Shown: piece after piece, positions 12,592 through 21,173 of the stretch
Position numbering within the stretch: position 1 is the first letter of the stretch
Layout: the number at the start of each line of letters is the position of its first letter
NCBI GenBank assembly: GCA_000153445.1
Contig: CH672396.1
Coordinates: forward strand, 219,668-283,667
Origin: a gamma proteobacterium HTCC2207
GTDB lineage: Bacteria > Pseudomonadota > Gammaproteobacteria > Pseudomonadales > Porticoccaceae
Reading direction: 5' to 3'
Length of the DNA stretch: 64,000 bases
Made by a program: the position numbers and the translations under genes
The notes under the pieces: model-generated
What the model was told of the DNA's origin: nothing
The model's input: the letters and a program-made list of their open reading frames with translations, nothing else
The model's database searches: none

Positions 12592-12978
12592 ATGTCACCT
12601 ATTTATATCCATGCGTTCTTTGCCTTGATTGCAGTTCCAGTCGGGCTGTATATCTTGCTGACAAAAAAGGGTACCCAAAAGCATAAATTGACTGGGCGCA
12701 TTTGGACCCTATTTTTATTAATAGTATCTTTTACCGCACTCTTTATTCAGGCGATTAACCCCGGTGAATACTCGCTGATACATCTCTTGATTCCCTGGAC
12801 AATAGGTTCTCTGATCTACTCAATATGGAGTATCAGAAAATTCCAGAAAACAAAATTACAAAAATATAAAAAAGCACATATGTATTCTATGATTGGCGTC
12901 TACGTGGGCGCTCTTTTAGTAGCAGGAGTTTTTACTCTAATGCCAGGGCGACTATTTTATGAAATATTATTTAGCTAA
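12592..12978 (+). CDS. Small four-helix membrane protein, DUF2306-like
   Basis: 128 residues with about four hydrophobic segments. It begins HAFFALIAVPVGLYILLTKKGT and contains a 'HKLTGRIW' turn, the His/Arg-Gly pattern I associate with DUF2306-type predicted membrane proteins. No catalytic role is known. The ribosome site AAGGACGGGAAG lies just before ATG 12592, 34 bp after glmS. Base composition is visibly more AT-rich than glmS (many A runs near 12840-12880), shared with the next gene, which suggests a later insertion of the pair. Family assignment is tentative. Confidence 0.6.
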   Translation: MSPIYIHAFFALIAVPVGLYILLTKKGTQKHKLTGRIWTLFLLIVSFTALFIQAINPGEYSLIHLLIPWTIGSLIYSIWSIRKFQKTKLQKYKKAHMYSMIGVYVGALLVAGVFTLMPGRLFYEILFS

Positions 12979-13013
12979 GAATACATATTACAAAAAATTT
13001 AAAAAGGCTAACT

Positions 13014-13865
13014 ATGTTTAACGCTGTTGATCATCTTATTGTCGCTGTTAGAAATTTGGACGAAGCTGAAGAAAATTACTCTAAATTATTTGGCTTTAAA
13101 TCGGCTTGGAAAGGTGAGCATAAAGAGTTCGGCACCAGTAACTGTTTGTTTAAATTTAAAAATACCTATTTTGAATTATTGGCAGCTACCGGCACTGGAC
13201 CAGGCGCAGCATTAGTTCAACATCATCTTGATAACACTGGCGAGGGCCTAATAGGCACAGTATTTGGAGCAGAAGATGTGGAGGATGTTGCAGGCGCTTT
13301 AAGGGAAAAAGGGTTTCATTTTCCAGATCCCTCCGATGGAGAAGGCAGTAATTTTAAAGACAAAAAAATTAGAAAATGGAAAAATCTTTTTTTACCGTCA
13401 GAGCTTACTCGAGGTCTATTTGCCTTTGTTATTCAGCACACCAAGGGAGAGCTTATCGGGCCTAAACTTTATACACCTGCATCCATAAGTCGGTTAGATC
13501 ATCTAGTGATCCAGACCAACGATGCCGATGGCTTTATAAAGATCTATAGAGATTTGTTTAATATCAGGCTATCTCTGGATAAGATTGTCGAGCGCTGGAA
13601 AGCCAGAATACTCTTTTTCAGACTTAATAAGACAACCATAGAAGTCGTCGAAAAATCAGATGACCAGCATCCCCAAGACCCCCAAGACAAGTTATGGGGA
13701 TTGACCTGGGATGTTGAAAGCATAGAGCAGGCGCATAAACGGCTATTGAGCGAGGGCGTTGATGTCACGCCAATTAAAAAGGGAATGAAAGAAAACACCC
13801 TTGTAGCCACAGTAAAATCTCATACACACAATGTTCCCACCTTGCTTATTCAGCACCTTAAATAA
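13014..13865 (+). CDS. VOC/glyoxalase-fold protein (Glyoxalase_3-like)
   Basis: 283 residues made of two vicinal-oxygen-chelate halves: the first begins AVDHLIVAVRNLDEAEENY near residue 4, the second RLDHLVIQTNDADGF near residue 160. Metal-ligand candidates are the His in each 'DHL' and Glu in 'FELLA' and 'TIEVVE'. The family covers glyoxalases, dioxygenases and many uncharacterised enzymes; the substrate cannot be told from sequence. It is AT-rich like the upstream membrane protein gene, 35 bp away, and the two are probably cotranscribed. It converges with hexR. Confidence 0.75.
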   Translation: MFNAVDHLIVAVRNLDEAEENYSKLFGFKSAWKGEHKEFGTSNCLFKFKNTYFELLAATGTGPGAALVQHHLDNTGEGLIGTVFGAEDVEDVAGALREKGFHFPDPSDGEGSNFKDKKIRKWKNLFLPSELTRGLFAFVIQHTKGELIGPKLYTPASISRLDHLVIQTNDADGFIKIYRDLFNIRLSLDKIVERWKARILFFRLNKTTIEVVEKSDDQHPQDPQDKLWGLTWDVESIEQAHKRLLSEGVDVTPIKKGMKENTLVATVKSHTHNVPTLLIQHLK

Positions 13866-13918
13866 ATTTCCAGCTGTCGAGGTGGGGTTGTTACGCCAAC
13901 GTGATTAACAGTTGATGG

Positions 13919-14767
13919 CTAATTACTGCGCAGAGACGAAAGCCCCGATTGCAGCTGTTGTAAGTGAGCCTGCAGTTGGGGCCCTTTCTTTTGCGCCACG
14001 CCGATGGCTAACACATCGATAACTGCTAGGTGCGCTATACGCGACGACAGTGGTGTATAAATCTGAATATCTTCCTTGGCATCAATTTCAATTGCGATAC
14101 TGGCCCTGCGCGCAATAGGCGTACCACTTGGCGCTAAGCCGATAACGATTCCGCCAGCCTGTCTCACTAACTCCATAGAATCAAGTAGTGCCTGAGTTCG
14201 TCCGGACTGTGATATGGCAATCACTACGTCCCCGGGCTGCAGAGAGGTGGCAGACATATTTTGTAGGTGGGGATCTGAGTAAGCGGCCGACGTAATCTGT
14301 AGCCTAAAGAATTTATGCTGTGCATCAAAGGCAACTGCCGCAGAGGCGCCAAAGCCGTAAAACTCTACCCGTTGTGCTGCACAGATAGCGGTTACGGCAG
14401 CTTCCAGATTTTCCAGTGCCAAACTATCGCGAACCTTTAATAGCGTGTCGACGGTGGAGTCGAATACTTTGTGGGTATATTCCCGCGCTGAATCTGTGTC
14501 GGTAACGGCAATTTGCCCATAGCTTGGGCTAGAGGCCAGCTGTTGTGCCAGTGCCAACTTAAAGTCCTGAAACCCATGACAGCCCACAGCACGGCAGAAA
14601 CGTACTACGGTTGGCTCACTGACACCGGCCTGTTGCGCTAGATCAACAATCCGCATACGAATCACGCCGAGGGGTTCTTTAAGAACGAATTCGGCGACTT
14701 TGCGCTCCGATTTGCGGAGTTCGACCAGAGTGTCACTGATGGTTTGGGTGAGCTGTGCGGGTTTCAT
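13919..14767 (-). CDS. hexR: HexR-type (RpiR family) transcriptional regulator
   Basis: 282 residues: an N-terminal RpiR helix-turn-helix (about residues 30-75; VDLAQQAGVSEPTVVRFCRAVG) and a C-terminal SIS sugar-phosphate domain (FYGFGASAAVAFDAQ and AISQSGRTQALLDS). HexR proteins repress central sugar genes (zwf, edd, gap, often their own gene) and are released by 2-keto-3-deoxy-6-phosphogluconate. A palindrome with the HexR half-site TGTAA lies 54 bp upstream of its start (14822-14836), suggesting autoregulation. None of the usual targets is adjacent; it is divergent from uvrD. Confidence 0.88.
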   Translation of the reverse strand: MKPAQLTQTISDTLVELRKSERKVAEFVLKEPLGVIRMRIVDLAQQAGVSEPTVVRFCRAVGCHGFQDFKLALAQQLASSPSYGQIAVTDTDSAREYTHKVFDSTVDTLLKVRDSLALENLEAAVTAICAAQRVEFYGFGASAAVAFDAQHKFFRLQITSAAYSDPHLQNMSATSLQPGDVVIAISQSGRTQALLDSMELVRQAGGIVIGLAPSGTPIARRASIAIEIDAKEDIQIYTPLSSRIAHLAVIDVLAIGVAQKKGPQLQAHLQQLQSGLSSLRSN

Positions 14768-14821
14768 AAAGGAGCCAATTGGGTCGCTAGTAAAAGGTTA
14801 GTAGGAAGCTAAATGGATTTA

Positions 14822-14836
14822 TGTAAAAAATTTACA
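14822..14836. promoter_or_regulatory. Putative HexR operator
   Basis: TGTAAAAAATTTACA is a near-perfect 15-bp palindrome with TGTAA and TTACA ends, matching my memory of the gammaproteobacterial HexR consensus (TGTARTnnnnTTACA type). It sits between hexR and uvrD, nearer to hexR. A second, half-conserved copy (TGTAGTAAAAAATG) starts at 14862. Confidence 0.65.
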
Positions 14837-14969
14837 AGAAAAGTCCCGATAATGCCAGTTTTGTAGTAAAAAATGTTTGGTCCTGTGATTGCTACGGGTA
14901 AAAATAAACTCTCCGCAAAGGCAATAATGGGCAACAACTACAGGAGACATGTTGGTAGAATACTGCGCT

Positions 14970-17141
14970 ATGGACGTTACCTCGATACTCGACAAATTAA
15001 ACGCAGCGCAAGAAGAAGCAGTTACCAGCGACAAACAGCACCTCTTGGTACTGGCCGGCGCAGGTAGTGGCAAGACTCGCGTATTAGTGCACCGCATTGC
15101 TTGGAAGCTTCAGGTGGATAATCTTTCGCCCTATTCCATCCTGGCAGTGACCTTTACCAACAAGGCAGCCCGCGAGATGCGCGAGCGCATCGATGAGTTG
15201 ATGGGGATGTCGCTGCGTGGCATGTGGGTGGGTACTTTTCACGGTTTGGCCCATCGCCTGTTAAAGGCGCATTGGAAAGATGTGAAACTGCCAGAAAATT
15301 TTCAAATCCTCGATTCCGACGACCAGCTGCGACTGGTAAAGCGCGTAATGCGCAGTATGGATCTGGATGAGCAGCGCTGGCCGCCAAAGCAGGCCCAATG
15401 GTGGATCAATGGCCAAAAAGATGAAGGGTTGCGCGCCGCTCATATTCAGGAAACTGGCGATCCCCATATGGCGACTATGCTGCGCATCTATCGGGAATAT
15501 GAAGAAGTCTGTAATCGTCTCGGCGTGATCGATTTTGCCGAACTCTTGTTGCGCGCGCTGGAGCTGTGGAAAGAGCATCCAGCCGTGCTAGACCACTATC
15601 AGCAGCGCTTTCAACATATATTGGTCGACGAGTTTCAGGATACCAATGCGGTGCAATACGCTTGGTTACGCATACTCGCCGGCAAGGTCAGTGGTGTAAC
15701 CGCTGTCGGTGATGACGATCAATCGATTTATGGTTGGCGCGGTGCCAAGGTGGAGAATATTCTCCATTATGAGGGCCACTTTAGCGACACTCACACGGTT
15801 AAGCTGGAGCAAAATTATCGCTCCACCTCGAATATTCTCAATGCTGCCAATGCTGTTATCTCAAAGAATGCTGAGCGTTTGGGAAAAAGCCTCTGGACCG
15901 ACTCTGGCGAAGGAGAGCCCATTGCGCTCTATGCGGCATTTAATGAGCACGATGAGGCGCGCTATATAGCTGATCGTTTACAGTCATGGGTCAATCAGGG
16001 AAATCTTCGGGAAGACTCGGCGATTCTCTACAGGTCTAATGCTCAGTCTCGGGTTCTTGAGGCCGCACTGTTGCAGGCCGATATTCCCTACCGTATCTAT
16101 GGCGGTCAGCGCTTTTATGAGCGTCTGGAAATTAAGAACGCCCTCTCCTATTTACGATTGATGATGAACTGTCACGATGATGTCGCTTTTGAACGAGTGG
16201 TCAATGTGCCGCCCCGCGGAATTGGTGATCGAACGGTTGAGACGATCCGCGCACTGGCGCGAGAAGAGCAAATTTCCATGTGGCGCGCATCGGAAAAGAT
16301 TGTTACCGAAAAGCGTATGCCCGGTAGAGCGATCAATGCGGTCGCCGTATTTTTAGAACTGATCAATGAAATGAGCGGACAGCTGGATGAGCTGGAGCTC
16401 TATGAACAGGCTGAAAACGCGATCCAGCGCAGCGGCCTTATCGAGATGCACAAGCGTGAGAAGGGCGAGCGCGGTCAGGCGCGGGTTGAAAACCTTGAAG
16501 AATTGGTTGGCGCCTGTCGCAACTTCGAAGCCGAAGATAAAGACCTGCCAATACTGCCGCAGTTTCTCGACCAGGTGGCGTTGGATTCCGGTGACCGTCA
16601 GGCAGATGAAGATCAAGACGCAGTGCAACTAATGACCTTACACAGTGCCAAGGGACTAGAATTCCCCCTGGTGTTTATCGCCGGCGTAGAAGAAAATTTA
16701 TTCCCGCATAAAATGTCATTGGATGAGCCTGGGCGTCTCGAAGAGGAGCGTCGCCTTGCCTATGTAGGCATAACCCGCGCCATGCAAAAACTCTATTTGA
16801 CCTTTGCCGAAAGCCGCTCAATTTACGGTACCGAGTCCTTTAACTCTGTGTCGCGATTTGTGCGCGATATTCCCAAAGAAGTGATCGAAGAGGTCCGGCT
16901 GCAAAACACCATCAGCCGGCCAACTAGCTATGCTTCGAAAGGCTCTGGGGGATTGATGCAAAGTGACTCGGGCGATGACACGGGGTTCTCTCTGGGTCAG
17001 GGGGTTAATCACCAGGTTTATGGTGAGGGTGTTATTTTAAATTTTGAAGGTAATGGACCCCGTGCCAGAGTGCATGTGCGCTTTGCTGACGTGGGCACCA
17101 AAATCTTGATTTTAGCCTCGGCCAATCTGGCGGCGCTCTAA
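14970..17141 (+). CDS. uvrD: UvrD/helicase II, superfamily 1 DNA helicase
   Basis: 723 residues from ATG 14970. It has all SF1A motifs: Walker A GAGSGKT at residues 30-36, 'VDEFQDTN', 'GDDDQSIYGWRGA', 'EQNYRST', 'LMTLHSAKGLEFP' and 'EERRLAYVGITRA'. UvrD unwinds DNA in nucleotide-excision and mismatch repair. The N terminus (MDVTSILDKLNAAQ) aligns with the E. coli start; an alternative in-frame ATG at 14949 lies only 2 nt after GGAG, too close for good initiation. No LexA box (CTGT-N8-ACAG) was seen upstream, unlike in E. coli. Confidence 0.96.
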   Translation: MDVTSILDKLNAAQEEAVTSDKQHLLVLAGAGSGKTRVLVHRIAWKLQVDNLSPYSILAVTFTNKAAREMRERIDELMGMSLRGMWVGTFHGLAHRLLKAHWKDVKLPENFQILDSDDQLRLVKRVMRSMDLDEQRWPPKQAQWWINGQKDEGLRAAHIQETGDPHMATMLRIYREYEEVCNRLGVIDFAELLLRALELWKEHPAVLDHYQQRFQHILVDEFQDTNAVQYAWLRILAGKVSGVTAVGDDDQSIYGWRGAKVENILHYEGHFSDTHTVKLEQNYRSTSNILNAANAVISKNAERLGKSLWTDSGEGEPIALYAAFNEHDEARYIADRLQSWVNQGNLREDSAILYRSNAQSRVLEAALLQADIPYRIYGGQRFYERLEIKNALSYLRLMMNCHDDVAFERVVNVPPRGIGDRTVETIRALAREEQISMWRASEKIVTEKRMPGRAINAVAVFLELINEMSGQLDELELYEQAENAIQRSGLIEMHKREKGERGQARVENLEELVGACRNFEAEDKDLPILPQFLDQVALDSGDRQADEDQDAVQLMTLHSAKGLEFPLVFIAGVEENLFPHKMSLDEPGRLEEERRLAYVGITRAMQKLYLTFAESRSIYGTESFNSVSRFVRDIPKEVIEEVRLQNTISRPTSYASKGSGGLMQSDSGDDTGFSLGQGVNHQVYGEGVILNFEGNGPRARVHVRFADVGTKILILASANLAAL

Positions 17142-17189
17142 ATAATAGAGTGCGCTAATGATGGCCGGCACAATAAAAAGGGGATCAAA

Positions 17190-18290
17190 ATGCGTATAAC
17201 CTGGACTGCACTGTTGTGCCTCGTACTTGTTGGCTGTGGTGGCGAAAGCACCAATTCCAATATCAGTGCAGAGGTAGAGCCCGCTCAGACATTTAACTGG
17301 AAGCTGGTCACCACATGGCCAAAAAACTTTCCCGGTCTCGGCTTAGCTCCGGAGCACTTTGCGGAAAATGTTGAGCGCATGAGCAACGGTCGCCTAAAGA
17401 TTAAAGTCTTTGGTGCCGGACAGCTAGTCCCCGCCTTTGAAGTCTTTGACGCGGTCTCACAGGGCACTGCCGAGGTTGGCCATGGCGCCGCCTATTACTG
17501 GCAGGGTAAGGTTCCCGCCAGTGCCTTTTTCACCGCAGTACCCTTTGGCCTCAATGCTCAGGAAATGAATGCTTGGCTGCATTATGGCGGTGGTCTAGAG
17601 CTTTGGCGTGAGCTCTATGAGCCATTTAATTTAGTTCCCTATGCCGGCGGTAATACTGGCGTGCAGATGGCCGGCTGGTTTAACCGCGAAATCAATTCGA
17701 TGGCCGATATCAAAGGCTTAAAGATGCGTATTCCCGGTCTTGGTGGCGAAGTCTTTACCCGCGCCGGTGGTATGTCAGTGCAGCGCTCTGGTGGCGAAAT
17801 CTATACCTCTATGCAAACCGGTGAAATTGATGCCGCCGAGTGGGTTGGCCCCTACAACGATCTGGCATTTGGTTTTCATCAGATTGCCAAGTACTACTAT
17901 TACCCTGGCTGGCAAGAGCCAGGCCCGACTCTAGAATTAATCATCAATAAGCAGGCTCTGGAATCTCTGCCTGCTGATCTACAGGCTATTGTTGAGTCCG
18001 CTGCCCGAGCTGCTAACCAAAATATGCTCGACGAATATACCGCGAGAAATAATGCCGCACTGGTCGAGTTAGTTGAAACCCACGGCGTCCAGTTAAGAAA
18101 GTTACCCGACGAGGTGCTCGTCGAATTGCGCTCAATAGCTGCCGATGTGGTTGAAGAGATGGCGGCTGAGAATCCTCTGTCCCAGCGCATCGCAAAATCG
18201 ATGAAAGAATTTGCTAAACAGTCAAAATCTTATCATGCCATTTCTGAAGAAGCCTATTACAATGCGCGGAAAATCAACCTGAGCAATTAA
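17190..18290 (+). CDS. TRAP-type solute-binding lipoprotein (DctP family), orphan
   Basis: 366 residues. The first 16 residues form a lipoprotein signal with lipobox LVGC (Cys16), so the mature protein would be lipid-anchored. The rest is a DctP-family binding protein, with 'TTWPKNFPG', 'LKMRIPGLGGEVF' and the 'GEIDAAEWVGP' substrate-clamp region resembling the TakP/keto-acid subgroup. No genes for the DctQ and DctM membrane subunits lie nearby, so it must use a transporter encoded elsewhere or serve as a sensor. GGGGATC before ATG 17190 is the ribosome site. The ligand is not determinable. Confidence 0.85.
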   Translation: MRITWTALLCLVLVGCGGESTNSNISAEVEPAQTFNWKLVTTWPKNFPGLGLAPEHFAENVERMSNGRLKIKVFGAGQLVPAFEVFDAVSQGTAEVGHGAAYYWQGKVPASAFFTAVPFGLNAQEMNAWLHYGGGLELWRELYEPFNLVPYAGGNTGVQMAGWFNREINSMADIKGLKMRIPGLGGEVFTRAGGMSVQRSGGEIYTSMQTGEIDAAEWVGPYNDLAFGFHQIAKYYYYPGWQEPGPTLELIINKQALESLPADLQAIVESAARAANQNMLDEYTARNNAALVELVETHGVQLRKLPDEVLVELRSIAADVVEEMAAENPLSQRIAKSMKEFAKQSKSYHAISEEAYYNARKINLSN

Positions 18291-18293
18291 GTG

Positions 18294-19670
18294 ATGGATA
18301 AGATAATTATTGGTAGTGAGGAATGGTGTCACCTTCCTCAGCTTGGCATTCCCGCGGTCAAGGTACGTGTCGATTCCGGCGCACGAACCTCGGCTCTTCA
18401 CGCTTTTAATATTAAGTCGTTTAAGCGCGGCGGTATTCCCTGGGTTTCCTTTCATGTGCATCCACTGCAGCGCAGCCGTGCGGTTTCGCTGCACTGTGAA
18501 GCGCCTATTGTCGATCGCCGCATGGTCAAGAACACAAGCGGTGCCAGCGAAAAGCGCTATGTCATCAAAGTGCCGATGCGTATGGGTGAAAATACCTGGG
18601 AGATTGAATTAACCCTGACCAATCGGGACAGCATGGGTTATCGAATGCTGCTTGGCCGCGAAGCTATGGCTAACCGGATCTTGGTCGACCCCTCTATGAG
18701 CATGAGCCTTGGGCGCTTCAGCGAAAGCGAACTAGTCGATATGTATGGCATGCAGCGCAAGGCGAAAACGGGGCTAAAAATTGCGTTGTTAGCCAGCAAT
18801 CCAGAGCTCTATAGCAATCAACGGATTATGGAAGCCGGTACCGAGCGCGGGCATGAAATGATCTTTCTGGGCGTTAAAGACTGTTACATGAAGCTGGATG
18901 ACGAAAATCCAGAAGTGCATTATCGCGGCGGCCATATTATTACCGACCTTGACGCAGTCATTCCGCGTATTCGTCCCAGCGCTACATTTTATGGCTGTGC
19001 ACTGACACGTCAGTTTGAAAGCATGGGCGTTTATGCCCTGAATCATTCGCTGGCAATCAGCCAATCACGAGACAAGTTATTCTCGCTGCAGTTGCTGATA
19101 AAAAGTGGTTTGGATATACCGGTGACCGGTTTTGCCAACTCACCTATTGATACCAATGAGTTGATTGAAATGGTTGGGGGTGCGCCACTGATTGTAAAAT
19201 TACTCGAGGGAACTCAAGGTCGCGGTGTCGTGTTGGCTGAGACCAAGAAAGCTGCAGAAAGTGTTATCAACGCCTTTAAAGCGGTTAAGGCCAACCTTTT
19301 GGTGCAAGAGTTTATCAAAGAGGCCGGGGGTAAAGATCTGCGGTTGTTTGTTATCAATGGCAAAGTAAAGGCAGTGATCCAGCGCGAGGCTGCGCCGGGT
19401 GAATTCCGGGCCAATCTCCATCAGGGCGGCAGCGCGTCGGTTGTGCGCGCAACCAGTGAAGAGCGTCGTTTGGCTATTAAAGCGGCGAAAGCCATGGGCC
19501 TGGCGGTTGCCGGTGTCGATATTATTCGCTCCAAAGGTGGGCCATTATTGCTCGAGGTTAATTCTTCTCCAGGCCTTGAAGGTATTGAAACTGCTACTGA
19601 GAAAGATGTTGCCGGAATGATGATTGAAGCGATTGAACAGCAACTCAAATGGAAGGGAAATTTAACCTAG
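18294..19670 (+). CDS. Fusion of retropepsin-like RimB-type protease domain and RimK-type ATP-grasp ligase
   Basis: 458 residues. Residues 1-145 are a RimB/ATP-dependent-zinc-protease-type (PF05618) domain with the aspartic signature [12 protein letters not shown] (D27-S28-G29). After a short linker, residues from about 163 match RimK, the ATP-grasp ligase that adds glutamates to the C terminus of ribosomal protein S6; the ATP-grasp signature '[14 protein letters not shown]' is intact. In Pseudomonas rimB and rimK are separate genes in an operon; here both activities would be on one chain. A GTG directly before ATG 18294 is an alternative start. The gene starts 4 bp after the binding-protein gene. 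Substrate may or may not be S6. Confidence 0.85.
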   Translation: MDKIIIGSEEWCHLPQLGIPAVKVRVDSGARTSALHAFNIKSFKRGGIPWVSFHVHPLQRSRAVSLHCEAPIVDRRMVKNTSGASEKRYVIKVPMRMGENTWEIELTLTNRDSMGYRMLLGREAMANRILVDPSMSMSLGRFSESELVDMYGMQRKAKTGLKIALLASNPELYSNQRIMEAGTERGHEMIFLGVKDCYMKLDDENPEVHYRGGHIITDLDAVIPRIRPSATFYGCALTRQFESMGVYALNHSLAISQSRDKLFSLQLLIKSGLDIPVTGFANSPIDTNELIEMVGGAPLIVKLLEGTQGRGVVLAETKKAAESVINAFKAVKANLLVQEFIKEAGGKDLRLFVINGKVKAVIQREAAPGEFRANLHQGGSASVVRATSEERRLAIKAAKAMGLAVAGVDIIRSKGGPLLLEVNSSPGLEGIETATEKDVAGMMIEAIEQQLKWKGNLT

Positions 19671-19686
19671 AGCAAGCTTAGCCCGA

Positions 19687-19722
19687 GGTGCAACTAGAGG
19701 TTATCAGTACCTTAGTTGCGCC
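19687..19722. terminator. Convergent hairpin between the RimB-RimK fusion and trkH
   Basis: GGTGCAACTA (19687-19696) pairs with TAGTTGCGCC (19713-19722), with an inner AGGT/ACCT stem and a 7-nt loop. The arm includes the trkH stop codon. No strong T-tract follows on either strand, so it may be a weak bidirectional terminator or a 3'-end stabiliser. Confidence 0.45.
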
Positions 19723-21160
19723 AGAAGGTTGGCGTAAACAGCACTAGCAGCGTAAAGATTTCCAATCGTCCGAGCAGCATTCCCCAGCAGAGTACCCACT
19801 TGGCAAAGCTATTGAGATCAGCAAAGTTTATTGCTACCTCTCCCAAGCCGGGGCCAAGGTTATTCAGTGATGCCGCGGTGGCTGACCAAGCGGTGACATA
19901 GTCCAGTCCCGACGCCAGTAGCAACAGCACCATTAAATAAAAGATCGCCAGATAGGCACCAAAGAACGCCCAGATAGCATCGGCGACGCGGCTGGGAATT
20001 CTGCGATTATGAATTTTTATCGGCAGTAGCGCATTGGGGTGTACCAAGCGATAAATCTCACGGATACACTGCTGACCTAAAATCAGCATTCGTCCTATTT
20101 TTATCCCGCCGCCAGTAGATCCTGCGCAGGCGCCAAAAAACGATAAGAAGATTAAGAAGAACGGTAAGAATGTCGGCCAGGCGCTGAAGTTGTCGGTGGT
20201 GAAGCCGGTGGTCGTCATAATCGAGATGAGGTGAAAGCCACCCTGGCGGAGACTCTCGCTCCAACCGTAGGTGCCGCTGTAATAGAGGTACAGACAAGTG
20301 ATCGACACGCCGCCGAGCAGTAGATAGATATACATGCGCGCTTCAGGATCTGACCAGTAGTGAGAGATTTTACGATCGTGCCAGACATGGAAATGCAGGG
20401 CGAAGTTGATTCCCGAAATAACCATAAAGAAGGCGCAGATGGCCATAATGGCCGAGCTATCAAAAAAGCCGATACTGGCATCGTGAGTCGAGAAACCGCC
20501 AATGGAAACCGTGGAAAAGCTGTGGCTAATCGCGTCGAAGCCAGACATGCCCGCCATCCAATAAGCCAGCGCGCAGACTGCAGTCAGACCCAGATAAATC
20601 TTAAACAATACATTCGCGGTCTCGCGTATTCGCGGCGTCAGTTTAGAGTCTTTCATTGGCCCTGGCGTCTCGGTGCGATAGAGCTGCATGCCGCCGACAC
20701 CGAGCATTGGCAGAATGGCCACCGCGATCACAACTATACCTATACCGCCGAGCCACTGTAGTTGCTGCCGATAGTAGAGGATCGATTTTGGCAGGTCGTC
20801 TAAACCAGAGATAACCGTTGCGCCAGTGGTGGTTAGCCCAGAAACTGACTCAAACAGGGCATTGATAAAACTTAGGTTGGGCGCCTCGGCCAACATCAAT
20901 GGCAAGGCACCAAAAGTACTTAAAACCAGCCAGAAACAAACGGTAATTAAGAAGCCATCACGGGTGCGCATATCCGCATTCACCTGTTTTGACGGCAGCC
21001 AAAATGCCAGCCCTACCGCCAGCGTAATACCAAAGGCGATGGCAAAGGTAGACGATGTGTTTTCTCCATATAAAACCGCCACCAAAATCGGAGGCAACAT
21101 GGTCAGGCTGAAGATCATCAGCAGCAACCCAAGTACTCTAGCTATTATATTGAGATGCAT
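19712..21160 (-). CDS. trkH: TrkH potassium-uptake channel subunit
   Basis: 482-residue membrane protein with the four-repeat M1-P-M2 architecture of Trk/Ktr channels. Selectivity-filter segments are visible as TTTGATV, SIGGFST, TTTGFTT and NNLGPG. It conducts potassium together with TrkA on the cytoplasmic side. It starts 13 bp after trkA on the same strand, so channel and regulator are coexpressed. In Pseudomonas trkA sits next to rsmB-fmt-def but trkH lies elsewhere, so this linkage is tighter than in that relative. Confidence 0.95.
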   Translation of the reverse strand: MHLNIIARVLGLLLMIFSLTMLPPILVAVLYGENTSSTFAIAFGITLAVGLAFWLPSKQVNADMRTRDGFLITVCFWLVLSTFGALPLMLAEAPNLSFINALFESVSGLTTTGATVISGLDDLPKSILYYRQQLQWLGGIGIVVIAVAILPMLGVGGMQLYRTETPGPMKDSKLTPRIRETANVLFKIYLGLTAVCALAYWMAGMSGFDAISHSFSTVSIGGFSTHDASIGFFDSSAIMAICAFFMVISGINFALHFHVWHDRKISHYWSDPEARMYIYLLLGGVSITCLYLYYSGTYGWSESLRQGGFHLISIMTTTGFTTDNFSAWPTFLPFFLIFLSFFGACAGSTGGGIKIGRMLILGQQCIREIYRLVHPNALLPIKIHNRRIPSRVADAIWAFFGAYLAIFYLMVLLLLASGLDYVTAWSATAASLNNLGPGLGEVAINFADLNSFAKWVLCWGMLLGRLEIFTLLVLFTPTFWRN

Positions 21161-21173
21161 TAGTCACTAGGCC

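Noticed and set aside
14768-14969. LexA (SOS) box upstream of uvrD
   Set aside because: No CTGT-N8-ACAG arrangement is present; CCTGTGATTGC lacks the second half.
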